From Cryobacterium cryoconiti (GTDB lineage Bacteria; Actinomycetota; Actinomycetes; Actinomycetales; Microbacteriaceae): 64,000 nucleotides of DNA. Under the pieces are notes generated by a model, which saw only the letters and a program-made list of their open reading frames with translations, was not told where the DNA came from and did not search any database. The translations under genes and the position numbers were made by a program. Shown piece by piece: positions 34,792 through 42,793 of this stretch; the first letter of the stretch is position 1; every line of letters starts with the position of its first letter. The DNA is taken from positions 1-64,000 of the forward strand of contig NZ_SOHA01000040.1 in assembly GCF_004403065.1 (NCBI RefSeq), given 5' to 3'.

Positions 34792-35883
34792 ATGGATTTT
34801 GCGGAGCTATTGGCGGCATTGGCACTGAAAGTGCGCAATCAGCGCGGTGCGATTCAAACCGAGGAAGCGACGAAGAACGCATTCATCATGCCGTTCATCT
34901 CAACGATCCTGGGCTACGACGTTTTCAACCCGCTTGAAGTCGTTCCTGAGTTCACCGCAGATGTCGGCGTGAAGCGCGGCGAAAAGGTTGACTACGCCAT
35001 CATGCGTGACGGCGAAGTACAGATCCTCATCGAGTGCAAGAAGTCATCCGAGCCGCTCAAGATCGAGCATGCTTCCCAGCTTTTCCGCTACTTCGCGGTC
35101 ACCAATGCCCGTATCGCCGTTCTGACAAATGGCGAGTTGTACCAGTTCTACACCGACCTCGACGCCCCCAATCGCATGGATGAGAAACCGTTCCTCGTTC
35201 TGGACCTGCTGGACATTGATGAGACCCTCATCCCCGAGCTTCGGAAACTCACCAAGGATGTTTTCGATCTCGATTCCATCATCAGTTCCGCCGAAGAACT
35301 GAAATACATAGGCCAGATCAAACGTACGATCGCAGCCCAGTTCACGGAGCCACAAGATGAGTGGATTCGCTTTTTCACGACCCGGGTTTATGAGGGCGCG
35401 TTTACACAAAAAGTACGCGAGCAGTTCACTTCGCTGGTCACGAAGGCTACGAAGCAGTACCTGAATGATCAGGTGAACGCAAGGCTGAAGACTGCCCTCG
35501 GCGGGTCGAACTTCTCTCCTCCGGACGCGGCTGCTGAGGCGATCAGTAGCATCCCGGTGGCTCAAGACGACCTGGACCGCGATACCGAAATCCTCACCAC
35601 ACTGGATGAGCTCGAGGGGTATCAGATCGTGAAGGCAATTGCGTGCAGCGAGGTCAAGCCTCAGCGAGTAATGCATCGCGACGCGAAGTCCTACTTCGCA
35701 ATTCTGCTTGATGACAACAATCGGAAGCCGATCGCTCGCTTGCACTTCAATAGCAAGAAGCAGAAATACATCGGGATTTTCGACGGCGATAAGGTCGAGA
35801 CGCGCCATCCAATCGATTCACTCGACGAGATCTATTTGCATGCAAGTGCAATCCGGGACACCGTTCGGATTCACCAGGGCTAG
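34792..35883 (+). CDS. Predicted type IV restriction endonuclease (HsdR_N-like)
   Basis: 363 residues. The N-terminal nuclease domain has EEATKNAFIMPFISTILGYDVFN-type opening, VDYAIM and the core ILIECKKSSEPL, the D...E-x-K of the PD-(D/E)XK fold, then QLFRYFAVTNARIAVLTNGE. This matches the stand-alone HsdR-N/COG4748 group that is predicted to cut modified or foreign DNA. A C-terminal region (about 190-363) is unassigned. No methylase is adjacent, as expected for a modification-dependent enzyme. It lies within the 25-36 kb accessory island. Confidence 0.8.
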   Translation: MDFAELLAALALKVRNQRGAIQTEEATKNAFIMPFISTILGYDVFNPLEVVPEFTADVGVKRGEKVDYAIMRDGEVQILIECKKSSEPLKIEHASQLFRYFAVTNARIAVLTNGELYQFYTDLDAPNRMDEKPFLVLDLLDIDETLIPELRKLTKDVFDLDSIISSAEELKYIGQIKRTIAAQFTEPQDEWIRFFTTRVYEGAFTQKVREQFTSLVTKATKQYLNDQVNARLKTALGGSNFSPPDAAAEAISSIPVAQDDLDRDTEILTTLDELEGYQIVKAIACSEVKPQRVMHRDAKSYFAILLDDNNRKPIARLHFNSKKQKYIGIFDGDKVETRHPIDSLDEIYLHASAIRDTVRIHQG

Positions 35884-36169
35884 TTCGTCCAGCGGCATTG
35901 ATACCCACCTCCAAAGCAAGTCCGCCATTCCTGAGAGCTGTGGGTGGGGAAACTGACGCGCCGGCAGTCACCGGTGCGCCTCGACCCTACGACCGGTCCC
36001 AAGTGCTCCTCCGCGGCCCTGCCTTCGGATGTCCGGCTCCTTCCCCGGTCTTGGGGCAGAGACGGCAGGGATCATCCCGAGGTACGTTCCGCAGGCTGTT
36101 CTCCCCCTTCGGGGTGATCGCCCTGCTCGACGAACCTCGTTACGCTGAGAAAAAGCTTGGGGAGCGAAT

Positions 36170-36388
36170 ATGGAGTACGTCCTTATCTGGATCATCGGGT
36201 CCGTTGTCGGTCTTGCCATTACCTACGCCGTAATTCAGGCGGCAGTGCGCTCAGCGCTCTTCGGTCACTACAAGGTAGTCAGGTGGTACGAGGCCACGGG
36301 CGAGTGGCTGCCCAGCTACGGTTCGTGGAAGGAAAAGCCACGACAACTCGATGGCATCGCTTCGTCGCCGTCCAAAGCGGTCAGGTAG
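36170..36388 (+). CDS. Small single-helix membrane protein
   Basis: 72 residues with GGGGAG seven bases before the ATG. One membrane helix at about 4-24 is followed by a cytoplasmic tail with VVRWYEATGEWLPSYGSWKE. No family recognised. It is 55 bases upstream of the TM2 gene and probably co-transcribed. Confidence 0.6.
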   Translation: MEYVLIWIIGSVVGLAITYAVIQAAVRSALFGHYKVVRWYEATGEWLPSYGSWKEKPRQLDGIASSPSKAVR

Positions 36389-36443
36389 GGTCCGCGACTT
36401 CGCAAGGCCGTACAGGACGAATGCAGCATGTTGATGGGGGATC

Positions 36444-36869
36444 GTGAGTAACGACGTTGAGGCGCCGCCGGGTTGGTACATCGACCCGAATGACGCGACG
36501 CTATATCGCTGGTGGAACGGCACCGTGTGGACCGCGCAGTCATCCCCGGTGGCAACTGCACCCGTCCAGCACGCGATCCCGCTGGCACGTGGCCCCATCC
36601 AGCAGACTCCCGGCGCCAAGGACTCCACCACCGCATATCTGTTGTGCATTCTTCTAGGCGGAGTCTCCGCACACAACTTCTACCTGGGTCACATCCGCAC
36701 TGCGATCATCTTCCTGCTTCTCTGGTGGGGAGGGTGGGTACTCACTCCATTCGGATTCGGATATCTGTTGCTCCTGGGCGCAGCAATCATGTGGATAATT
36801 GACCTCATCTACATGCCCGAGTACGTGCGGAGCGCCAACGCGAGGCTGTACGCAAACAACCGCCCGTGA
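36444..36869 (+). CDS. TM2-domain protein with N-terminal DUF2510
   Basis: 141 residues from GTG 36444. Residues 7-31 (PPGWYIDPNDATLYRWWNG plus TVWTAQ) are a DUF2510 motif. Residues 60-130 are a TM2 domain: KDSTTAYLLCILLGGVSAHN, FYLGH, and two membrane helices with a conserved acidic IDLIYMPEYV end. Both modules are common on actinobacterial small membrane proteins of unknown role. Confidence 0.8.
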   Translation: MSNDVEAPPGWYIDPNDATLYRWWNGTVWTAQSSPVATAPVQHAIPLARGPIQQTPGAKDSTTAYLLCILLGGVSAHNFYLGHIRTAIIFLLLWWGGWVLTPFGFGYLLLLGAAIMWIIDLIYMPEYVRSANARLYANNRP

Positions 36870-36936
36870 TCTCTCGGTCCGCGGCCTAACGGCCTCGATT
36901 GAAGCTCTTCCAATCGGCTGCGCTGGACGCCGGGCT

Positions 36937-37638
36937 CTACCCTTTTTTGGCCGCAGGCTCAATAAGGGCAGGATCCCCAGGATCGAGCGTGCGGACATTG
37001 TTCACAGTGCGGGCTACCGGGTACGCCGTCACTGTCTCGGCGATAGCGATGGAGCTGCGGTCAAGCATCGAGAGGGCTTCCTCCTTGTCGGTGATCTTCT
37101 CCGGGCGCAGCCACTGGTCCCACACGTCCGGGGTCAAGAACACGGGCATCCGGTCGTGGATCTCACCTGACGCGTCGCGCGCCGCGCGGGTGATGATCGT
37201 GAATGAGATCTTCCACACGTCTCCCTCCTGGCGGGCCGCGTACAGGCCGGCCGCCACCAGCACATCGCCGTCGCTGTGGATGAAGTAGGGCTGTTTGCCG
37301 TCGTCCATCTGCTGCCACTCGTAGTAGCCGGCCATGGGCACCAGGCACCGTTGGCTGGCAAACGCGCTGCGGAACATGCCGTTACTGGCCACCGATTCCA
37401 GGCGTGCGTTGATCGGTGCCGGACCGCCCGGCTTCGCCCAACCCGGCTTCAATCCCCACGATGCCAAATCCAGGTCACGCTGCACTGTTTCGTCGTGGAT
37501 CCACTCGCGCACGATCGGTGCCGGATCCGTGGGGGCAACACTGTACGAGGGCTTCCACTCGGCGGCGCTGTCGCCGGTAGCGTCGAAGACGCTCAGCAGC
37601 TCGTCGGTGGTGCTGGGGACCACGAATCTGCCGCACAT
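36937..37638 (-). CDS. SOS response-associated peptidase (SRAP/YedK/HMCES)
   Basis: 233 residues. Catalytic Cys2 in MCGRFVV, Asn in PAPINARLES, Glu in AGYYEWQ and the His of EIHDRMPVFL are all present. SRAP proteins form a thiazolidine cross-link with abasic sites in single-stranded DNA and so protect them, a fitting role for a plasmid transferred as single strands. No LexA box is visible. A broken partial copy lies at 32811-33063. Confidence 0.9.
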   Translation of the reverse strand: MCGRFVVPSTTDELLSVFDATGDSAAEWKPSYSVAPTDPAPIVREWIHDETVQRDLDLASWGLKPGWAKPGGPAPINARLESVASNGMFRSAFASQRCLVPMAGYYEWQQMDDGKQPYFIHSDGDVLVAAGLYAARQEGDVWKISFTIITRAARDASGEIHDRMPVFLTPDVWDQWLRPEKITDKEEALSMLDRSSIAIAETVTAYPVARTVNNVRTLDPGDPALIEPAAKKG

Positions 37639-37720
37639 GCTGTTGAAGTTACCGCTCCCCCGACCTCACCTGCAATGGAATCGACCCGTCGCCCTCTGGG
37701 TACAGCCGGGAAGAGGTACG

Positions 37721-37846
37721 TCAGACGAGTCGAACGACACCGCACTCGGGGCAGCACCAGAAGGGGCCTTCATCTGTGCCCTCGATCGCCATGCGGACCA
37801 AGCATCGTTCGCAGTTCGGCGCACCAAGGTCGTCCATGTCGGCCAT
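37721..37846 (-). CDS. 41-residue zinc-ribbon protein
   Basis: From ATG 37846 the product is short: LGAPNCERCLVRMAIEGTDE, then WCCPECG and a VVRLV end. The two pairs of cysteines (NCERC and CCPEC) make a zinc ribbon. It is upstream of, and in the same direction as, the SRAP gene. Its conservation as a decayed copy next to the SRAP remnant supports it being a real gene. Confidence 0.55.
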   Translation of the reverse strand: MADMDDLGAPNCERCLVRMAIEGTDEGPFWCCPECGVVRLV

Positions 37847-38020
37847 ATTACGCACGCACCCGCGTTGGATGACTAGCGGATCTGGTTGCCTTCTCAGAAA
37901 TCGCTGCGATGACCGGCCGGCCCGACGGATCATGGTGAGATGTCGCCTTCGTATCCCTCCCCCAGGGTTGTGTGAGGGTGAACAGCATCCGGGCTGCTGG
38001 GTGTGGCGCGTCGTGGACCG

Positions 38021-38407
38021 CTAGCGGAAGTTCTTCTTCGAGTCCGTTTCATTGGGGTGGCCGGTGGCGGCTCTCGTGATGTACACGCGTCCTGGCTCCT
38101 TCGCCTTCGCATTGGGCTCGTCAACGGCGTACCAGAGTCGTGCACCGTCGGTCACTTTGTACTGCCACTGTGGAAGGGCTTCACCGTTGACCAGGACCGT
38201 TTCGAGATCTCCGCGAAGTCGGTAACAGCGATCAGGGTCGTACTTCGCGGGATGCGCGGTGAGATAGTCGAAGGCGTCTGCCAGGGCATTCTTCGCGGAC
38301 GCCTTCAGATCAGTCCAACCGCGTTGGGCTGCAGCACTGCCGAAGAAGATTTCGTACTCGGTGCCCTTGATCGGTCGCGGAACCGGGGTACCGCGCTTCC
38401 CTGCCAT
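38021..38407 (-). CDS. RelE/ParE-superfamily toxin-like protein
   Basis: 128 residues. YEIFFGSAAAQRGWTDLKAS, the DRCYRLRGDL core, LPQWQYKVTDGARLWYAVDE and a VYITRAATGHPNETD end give the helix-helix-sheet order of RelE-like toxins, longer than average. Its start directly follows the stop of the antitoxin-like gene. Expected to act as an mRNA interferase or gyrase poison in plasmid maintenance; the exact activity is unknown. Confidence 0.75.
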   Translation of the reverse strand: MAGKRGTPVPRPIKGTEYEIFFGSAAAQRGWTDLKASAKNALADAFDYLTAHPAKYDPDRCYRLRGDLETVLVNGEALPQWQYKVTDGARLWYAVDEPNAKAKEPGRVYITRAATGHPNETDSKKNFR

Positions 38408-38845
38408 CTACGGTCGGATAACGCGGACAGGAACAGCTGGAAGCTCGATGGGCTCGACAGGTGGCATACCCATCGCGTAAGCCAAGGCTGTTTCCTTCCA
38501 CTCCTGCTGCGCGCGCAGCAGCCGCTCAAACGTCCCCAGCTCGCTGGCGGCATAGAGCAGCTGCTCGATCTCGGCCGCGTACGCGCTGAGTTCTTCGGGG
38601 GTGAACTCCCCCGTCCACGCAAACAGGTCGGTCAGTGCTGCCGCGACGTCGCCCTTGTTCCTGCCGATCGCGCGGATCAATCGACTCGACAGCGCGACAC
38701 CATTCTCGAGGACGTCAAGATCGTGACCGCGAAGAATCACCAGATCGTCACCGTCACGGCGCGTGATTCGAACCTGGCCCTCGTCGATGTGGGCCAGAAC
38801 CTCCTTGGGCTTGCGCAGAAGGTCAGTGAAGGTTGCGGTACTCAT
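38408..38845 (-). CDS. Phd/YefM-like antitoxin with extended C-terminus
   Basis: 145 residues. The first ~55 (TFTDLLRKPKEVLAHIDEGQ then VRITRRDGDDLVIL) match the Phd DNA-binding fold. The longer helical C-terminus (FTPEELSAYAAEIEQLLYAA) would neutralise the toxin encoded immediately downstream. A palindrome at 38859-38876 next to the start is the likely autoregulatory operator. Confidence 0.8.
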   Translation of the reverse strand: MSTATFTDLLRKPKEVLAHIDEGQVRITRRDGDDLVILRGHDLDVLENGVALSSRLIRAIGRNKGDVAAALTDLFAWTGEFTPEELSAYAAEIEQLLYAASELGTFERLLRAQQEWKETALAYAMGMPPVEPIELPAVPVRVIRP

Positions 38846-38858
38846 ACCTACACACTAC

Positions 38859-38876
38859 ATCAGATAAACATCTGAT
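38859..38876. promoter_or_regulatory. Operator palindrome of the toxin-antitoxin unit
   Basis: ATCAGAT-AAAC-ATCTGAT, a perfect 7+7 inverted repeat, ends 14 bases upstream of the antitoxin start. Phd-type antitoxins repress by binding such sites. Confidence 0.75.
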
Positions 38877-38910
38877 TGACGGCCTGGGGTAATTAGCACT
38901 GCCGGCTTAG

Positions 38911-38942
38911 AAAATTACGAACTTACAGAGTTACGAAGTTGA
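38911..38942. repeat. Centromere-like 8-bp repeats, distal cluster
   Basis: Four 8-bp units in phase: AAAATTAC, GAACTTAC, AGAGTTAC, GAAGTTGA. They overlap the 3' end of the parB-like gene. They match the consensus of the main array at 40003-40340, so the partition complex may also load here. Confidence 0.65.
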
Positions 38943-39340
38943 TCCTCCGTGCTTCCAGCAAGATTGTCGGCCCTGGCCAACAGCAGATCTACGGCTATGC
39001 GGATGAGCGTGTTGTCTGTAATGCGCTCCCCGCCGTCTGTCTTGTTTCGGTTGATTTGGCGAGCCTTTGCCGCGAGGGCATCCATCTGATCTCCGCGTAG
39101 GCGAGTCTCTTTCCGTACGAAGGAAAGATAGTGGGCACCTCCCCCGACATCAGGAGCCTCATTTGGCTCCTTCTGTTTGACTGCCGCACGGCTCGACGGC
39201 GCAGGAGCAATCTCAGGTGCTGGTGCTGGTGCTGGTACTGGTACTGGTACTGATTCAGTCATGACCGGCTCGCGGACGATTGCCTGTGCAGCTTCTCGTT
39301 TTGGATCGCCGAGCAGCTGGGTGAGTTTCGTTCTCGCCAT
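38915..39340 (-). CDS. ParB-like ribbon-helix-helix centromere-binding protein
   Basis: 141 residues from ATG 39340, which overlaps the parA stop by one base (TGATG). There is a disordered N-terminal ~60 residues with a VPVPVPAPAPAPE repeat. A ribbon-helix-helix domain follows: KETRLRGDQMDALAAKARQI as strand and helix, then ITDNTLIRIAVDLLLARAD. This is the arrangement of ParG/omega-type partners of type Ib ParA ATPases: a flexible tail that stimulates ParA and an RHH dimer that binds short DNA repeats, here the 8-bp arrays. Confidence 0.8.
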   Translation of the reverse strand: MARTKLTQLLGDPKREAAQAIVREPVMTESVPVPVPAPAPAPEIAPAPSSRAAVKQKEPNEAPDVGGGAHYLSFVRKETRLRGDQMDALAAKARQINRNKTDGGERITDNTLIRIAVDLLLARADNLAGSTEDQLRNSVSS

Positions 39341-39993
39341 CACTTGCCTCCTTTGGTGTTGGCCCAGTAGGAAACGAGCTCGAGGGCAACTCGTCGGTAG
39401 TCCTCGCGCGCCTTGCTGGCGATTCTGGAGTCCCCGTCTGCGTATTGGGTTACAACACGGCCCTCAATGGGTGCCATCTTGTGGATCTTGTAATCGCGAA
39501 TCGCCGCTTCGAATCGCGCAAAGCCAGCTCCATCTAGTAGCCCCTGGGCATCAACCAGGTCCGACGGAACACGCGGGTCGACCCGATTGACCAGAACCCG
39601 ATAGTTCACGCCGGCCGGGACGACTACCTCATTTATCGTGGCCATCAACGGAGCAAAAGCGAGTGGCGACGGCTCGGTGGGAAGGATCACGAAGTCGGAC
39701 TCCCCCAGGACGGTAGAAAGCACGTCTCGTCCTTCAAGAGAACCTGGGGTGTCAACGAAGACCACGTCATAGGGCAGTTCCCGCAGCCGGGCGAGATTTC
39801 TCGGGTCAGTGTCGTCGGCGACATCGAATGGAAGGCTGTCCCCCGCCCTGTCGGCCCACCACGCTGATGATCCTTGCGGGTCCACGTCGACAACTAGGAC
39901 TCGGGAGTTCTCAGCGCAGACGCTCGCGAGATTCATCACTGTTGTTGTCTTGCCGGCGCCGCCCTTTTGGTTGGCTATTGAAACAATCCGCAT
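39340..39993 (-). CDS. parA: ParA-type partition ATPase
   Basis: 217 residues, the short type Ib size with no N-terminal DNA-binding domain. Deviant Walker [11 protein letters not shown] with Lys10 and Lys15, [13 protein letters not shown], and the Walker B region VVFVDTPGS. It positions plasmid copies by forming ATP-dependent patterns on the nucleoid with the RHH protein encoded next. The operon reads parA then parB, with the centromere array just upstream. Confidence 0.9.
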   Translation of the reverse strand: MRIVSIANQKGGAGKTTTVMNLASVCAENSRVLVVDVDPQGSSAWWADRAGDSLPFDVADDTDPRNLARLRELPYDVVFVDTPGSLEGRDVLSTVLGESDFVILPTEPSPLAFAPLMATINEVVVPAGVNYRVLVNRVDPRVPSDLVDAQGLLDGAGFARFEAAIRDYKIHKMAPIEGRVVTQYADGDSRIASKAREDYRRVALELVSYWANTKGGK

Positions 39994-40002
39994 TTGATCT
40001 CC

Positions 40003-40340
40003 GCTCTGTAACTCTGTAAGTTCCAGACTCCGTAAGTATCGAAGTTCGGTTGTTACTAAGTCTGTTAGTTCGAAAGTACCAGAGTCCGGAACCTACAGAC
40101 TCATTCAACTTGCGCGTGTTGCACTTACAAACTTCCGAAGTAACGAACTCCCGTGACACCGGACAATCGGAATTCCAGACTTGCGAAGTTACAGACTCAC
40201 GAAGTTACAGACTCATTAGGCGTTTGGACCGGTTCTTGCAAACGCGCCAATGAACGAATGTGGGCGAAGTTCCGAACTTACGTACTTACGTACTTACGTA
40301 CTTACGTACTTACGTACTTTCGAAGTTACAAAGTTCAAGC
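40003..40340. repeat. parS centromere: phased 8-bp repeat array
   Basis: Upstream of parA. Perfect units GTACTTAC occur five times at about 40278-40317. They are flanked in the same 8-base register by GAACTTAC, GTACTTTC, GAAGTTAC and AAAGTTCA. A second stretch at about 40188-40216 alternates GAAGTTAC and AGACTCA(C/T). Degenerate units (CTCTGTAA, CTCCGTAA, GTATCGAA, GTTCGAAA, GTACCAGA) fill about 40010-40100, also mostly in 8-base phase. Eight-base spacing is what ParG-like RHH dimers use. No gene is present; frames through it are repeat artefacts. Confidence 0.8.
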
Positions 40341-40533
40341 AAGGGCTAGCTGGCGGGCTATCGAAACCGAGAAGCGACCAAGAGTCGAGTTCGGCCGGGG
40401 CCAGTGACCAGATCGGTCCGTACGCGGTTTCGGGCGGGCCAGGGGAGCGGTCTGGGGATCTACACATAGGTGACGGGGTGCCGCCCGCGCCAACGGTCTC
40501 GAGAATGGGCGCACATCGTCAGTTTGACCGTTC

Positions 40534-40626
40534 ACTGACATCGCGATGAGCGGATTACTGACATCCCGTTGAGCATTCTCAGCAGACGACTTCGAAAAAT
40601 GACACGAACGGTGAGCATTTTCGTGT
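40534..40626. promoter_or_regulatory. Direct and inverted repeats upstream of the KfrA-like gene
   Basis: ACTGACATCGCGATGAGC at 40534-40551 is repeated as ACTGACATCCCGTTGAGC at 40557-40574, a 23-base period. ACACGAA (40602-40608) and TTCGTGT (40620-40626) form an inverted repeat. The AT-rich 40610-40680 should hold the promoter. KfrA-type proteins are known autorepressors, so these are candidate operators; an origin iteron role is possible for the direct repeats. Confidence 0.5.
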
Positions 40627-40682
40627 ATCGTGTTTCGTTGTTTTGTTACGTGTTTTGTGTTCAGTTCTGTTAGTGTGACGTT

Positions 40683-41798
40683 ATGAACGATCTGGTGCCG
40701 GTGGAGCAGCGTGTGTGTCGGTTTCCTGGGTGTGAGCGGTCTGCTGTGGCTGCGGAGGCTGGGACGGGGCGGCCGCCGGAGTATTGCGATGATGAGGGCC
40801 ACAACCGGGCCGCGGCGTGGCGAGCACGCCGGCGCCTGAGTGCGGAGCCTGCGCGGGGTGTCGAGGATGAGAAACGTCCGGTGGATGCTGCGCGGCAGCG
40901 TGCGAGTGAGCTCCGGGGTCAGGTCGCGGGGATGGTCGAGCACCTCGGCGCCCAGCTGAATGCCCTGGTCGAGGAGCTCCGCACGGTCGCGGATCCCGAC
41001 GCGGCTGAGGCGCAGATCGAATCCGTCACGAGCGAGGCGGCCGAGCAGGTCGCGTCGGCGTCGGCGCGGGCGACGCGGGCGGAGCAGGCGCAGCGGAAGG
41101 CAGAAGCGGAGCGGGTGGAGGCCGACGCGGCCGCCGTCGAGGCTTCCGAGCTCGCCGAGCAGCAGCAGGCCGCCCTGGCCGAGACTCACGAACAACTGGT
41201 CGAACAGGCCCAGGCGCTGGAGCAGGCCACGGTCGAGCTGGCCGAGACCCGGAGTGCGGGGGAGGCCCGGGACCTGGCGGCGCAGGCGGAACTGGTCGAG
41301 CTCCGCGAGCAATTGGCCGATACTCAGGTGCGTTTGACTGAGACCGAGCAGTCCCGCACCGAGGCGACAGCCCGTGCAGAGGCCGCGGTCATGGCGCGGG
41401 CGGAAGCGGACGAGCGTGCCCGGGGCGCGGTCGCCCGCGCTGACGAGGAAGCGGGGCGGGCCAAGCGGGCCGAGGCCGATCTGGTCGTTGCCCGGGAGCA
41501 GCTGGACCAGCTCCGCACCGAGCGTGAAACGTTACGCGAACAGGTCAGTGAGCTTCGTGGCTCGGTGGCCACGGTGAGTGTGGAGCGGGACGCGGCCCGG
41601 ACTGACGCTGGCCGGGAGCGGGTCCACGGGGATCAGCGGGTCGCTGATCTCCGCACCAGCCAGGACCAGCAGTACGAGCAGATCCGCACCGAACTGGCCG
41701 AAGCACGCCAGGACGCCCGTGATCAGCGCACCCGCGCCGACACCGCCGAAGCACGAACCACCCCGCCGACGACCAGGAAGCCGGCCTCGAAGCAGTAA
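40683..41798 (+). CDS. KfrA-like coiled-coil plasmid protein
   Basis: 371 residues. The first ~50 have RVCRFPGCERSA and a PEYCDDEGHNRAAAWRARR motif, which looks like a small zinc- or DNA-binding module. Residues 70-350 are an almost continuous Ala/Glu/Arg/Gln-rich coiled coil, then a Thr/Pro/Lys tail. The layout matches KfrA and similar plasmid alpha-helical proteins that act as DNA-binding regulators or partition accessories. Its position beside the par locus supports this. Confidence 0.65.
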   Translation: MNDLVPVEQRVCRFPGCERSAVAAEAGTGRPPEYCDDEGHNRAAAWRARRRLSAEPARGVEDEKRPVDAARQRASELRGQVAGMVEHLGAQLNALVEELRTVADPDAAEAQIESVTSEAAEQVASASARATRAEQAQRKAEAERVEADAAAVEASELAEQQQAALAETHEQLVEQAQALEQATVELAETRSAGEARDLAAQAELVELREQLADTQVRLTETEQSRTEATARAEAAVMARAEADERARGAVARADEEAGRAKRAEADLVVAREQLDQLRTERETLREQVSELRGSVATVSVERDAARTDAGRERVHGDQRVADLRTSQDQQYEQIRTELAEARQDARDQRTRADTAEARTTPPTTRKPASKQ

Positions 41799-41850
41799 AC
41801 CTCTCCGCCGTCATCAGGTCGACGGGCCCGCGAGAACCACGGGTTGCCTT

Positions 41851-41882
41851 GGTGGGGGAGCGCGAGGGGACTCGCCCCTCGC
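41851..41882. terminator. GC-rich 3' hairpin T1
   Basis: On the minus strand GCGAGGGG and CCCCTCGC pair around CGAGT and are followed by GCTCCCCCACC. It lies between the convergent KfrA-like and DUF3846 genes and resembles T2-T4. A second hairpin directly after the DUF3846 stop pairs CACCGGCTGGCC with GGCCAGCCGGTG. Confidence 0.6.
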
Positions 41883-41998
41883 CGCCGGCCGACGGCCGGT
41901 GTTACGCGCCCGAATGCTATCGGCGACCGTGCCGGTGGAAGAGTAGCGCCGGGTTGCCCCTCACCGGCTGGCCTGTTAGGGCCAGCCGGTGCTTGCGG

Positions 41999-42418
41999 CT
42001 AGATGTTGCGGAGCATGCTCACCACGGTGGGGAACGGGGACAGACTCTCCACTAGGGCGTCGACGGTCCCGGCGTCGGGCTTCTGCGCGAAAGACTCCTG
42101 GATCCGGGCGAGCTGGGCGTCGGAGAGGCCGACGGTTTCACCGTCTCCGGTGACGCTGACGGCGATGGCGGTGCCGAAAATGACGGTGCGGGAGCCGAGC
42201 CGGTGGGCGAGCACGGTTGCGGGCAGGTTCAGGGTTGACCCGTTGATGAGTCCTTCATCATCGACGAAGAGGTCGATGTCGTCCTCCAGGCCGACGACGT
42301 CGAACATCCGGCAACCGATGGCGGCGATGATGTCCGCCCCGATGCTGTCCTCGTTCACGTCCAGGACGCTGATGGTTTCGGTCGGGTTGATCTTGACGCT
42401 GCGGATGCTGGTGGTCAT
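41999..42418 (-). CDS. DUF3846 family protein
   Basis: 139 residues from ATG 42418 with GGAGAGAG upstream. VDDEGLINGSTLNLPATVLA and VIFGTAIAVSVTGDGETVGL match the DUF3846 core found on mobile elements. The C-terminus adds a helical segment (LSDAQLARIQESFAQKP). Function unknown. It is the last of the cassette-like minus-strand units and is preceded by leader element E1 with an 80-base gap. Confidence 0.75.
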   Translation of the reverse strand: MTTSIRSVKINPTETISVLDVNEDSIGADIIAAIGCRMFDVVGLEDDIDLFVDDEGLINGSTLNLPATVLAHRLGSRTVIFGTAIAVSVTGDGETVGLSDAQLARIQESFAQKPDAGTVDALVESLSPFPTVVSMLRNI

Positions 42419-42497
42419 GGGGTTCTCTCTCCAAGGTTGGTGAGGTGCGCGGGGTCCCGAGCTCTCTCGTGGGCAGTGGTTGTGTTGTCGTCCACCG

Positions 42498-42654
42498 TTT
42501 TTCTGCCCTTGGTGGCAAGAGAAATCGATTGAGAGCGGGAGTGCCGGAGTGCCCGCAGTCTCGTGCGAAATAAGGGAGCTTGCGACCGCGTGCGAGAGTG
42601 CGGGTGACGCAGGCACGGGAGCGAACTACGATGATTGGCCACCAAGGGAAGAAA
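42498..42654 (-). ncRNA. Repeated structured leader element, copy E1
   Basis: The outer arms TGCCCTTGGTGGC (from about 42504) and GCCACCAAGGGAAGAAA (to 42654) close the element. CCCGCAGTCTCG pairs with CGAGAGTGCGGG, and GTGCC pairs with GGCAC. Unpaired blocks ATCGATTGAGAGCGGGAG, GAAATAAG and GCGAACTACGAT are shared with E2-E4. It lies upstream of the DUF3846 gene. See the finding for the comparison. Confidence 0.7.
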
Positions 42655-42721
42655 TGTTTTGAAAGAGTCAGGCCGGCGCAGCCGGCTCCGTGTGGGTCCG
42701 GCCTCCAGGCCGGATTCACCT

Positions 42722-42756
42722 GGTGGGGGAGTGTGAGGGGGCACCATCCCCCTCAC
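42722..42756 (-). terminator. GC-rich 3' hairpin T2 after the DUF3560 gene
   Basis: On the minus strand GTGAGGGGG and CCCCCTCAC pair around a five-to-six-base loop and are followed by ACTCCCCCACC. It sits 40-70 bases after the stop at 42794. There is no U-tract. Confidence 0.6.
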
Positions 42757-42793
42757 GGCGGTCGGCCCCTCGGCCGGCCGGCCTACGCGGCAG

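Noticed and set aside
40262-40340. Possible CRISPR array
   Set aside because: The unit is 8 bp and contiguous with no spacers, and no cas genes are present. It is a partition centromere.
39911-40549. Several overlapping short open frames
   Set aside because: They read through the 8-bp centromere repeats. The repeated LTYLRTYVL pattern in them comes from the DNA repeat, not from a protein.
40335-41312. 325-codon minus-strand open frame
   Set aside because: It is antisense to the KfrA-like coiled coil, whose Ala/Glu/Arg codon pattern leaves the opposite frame open.
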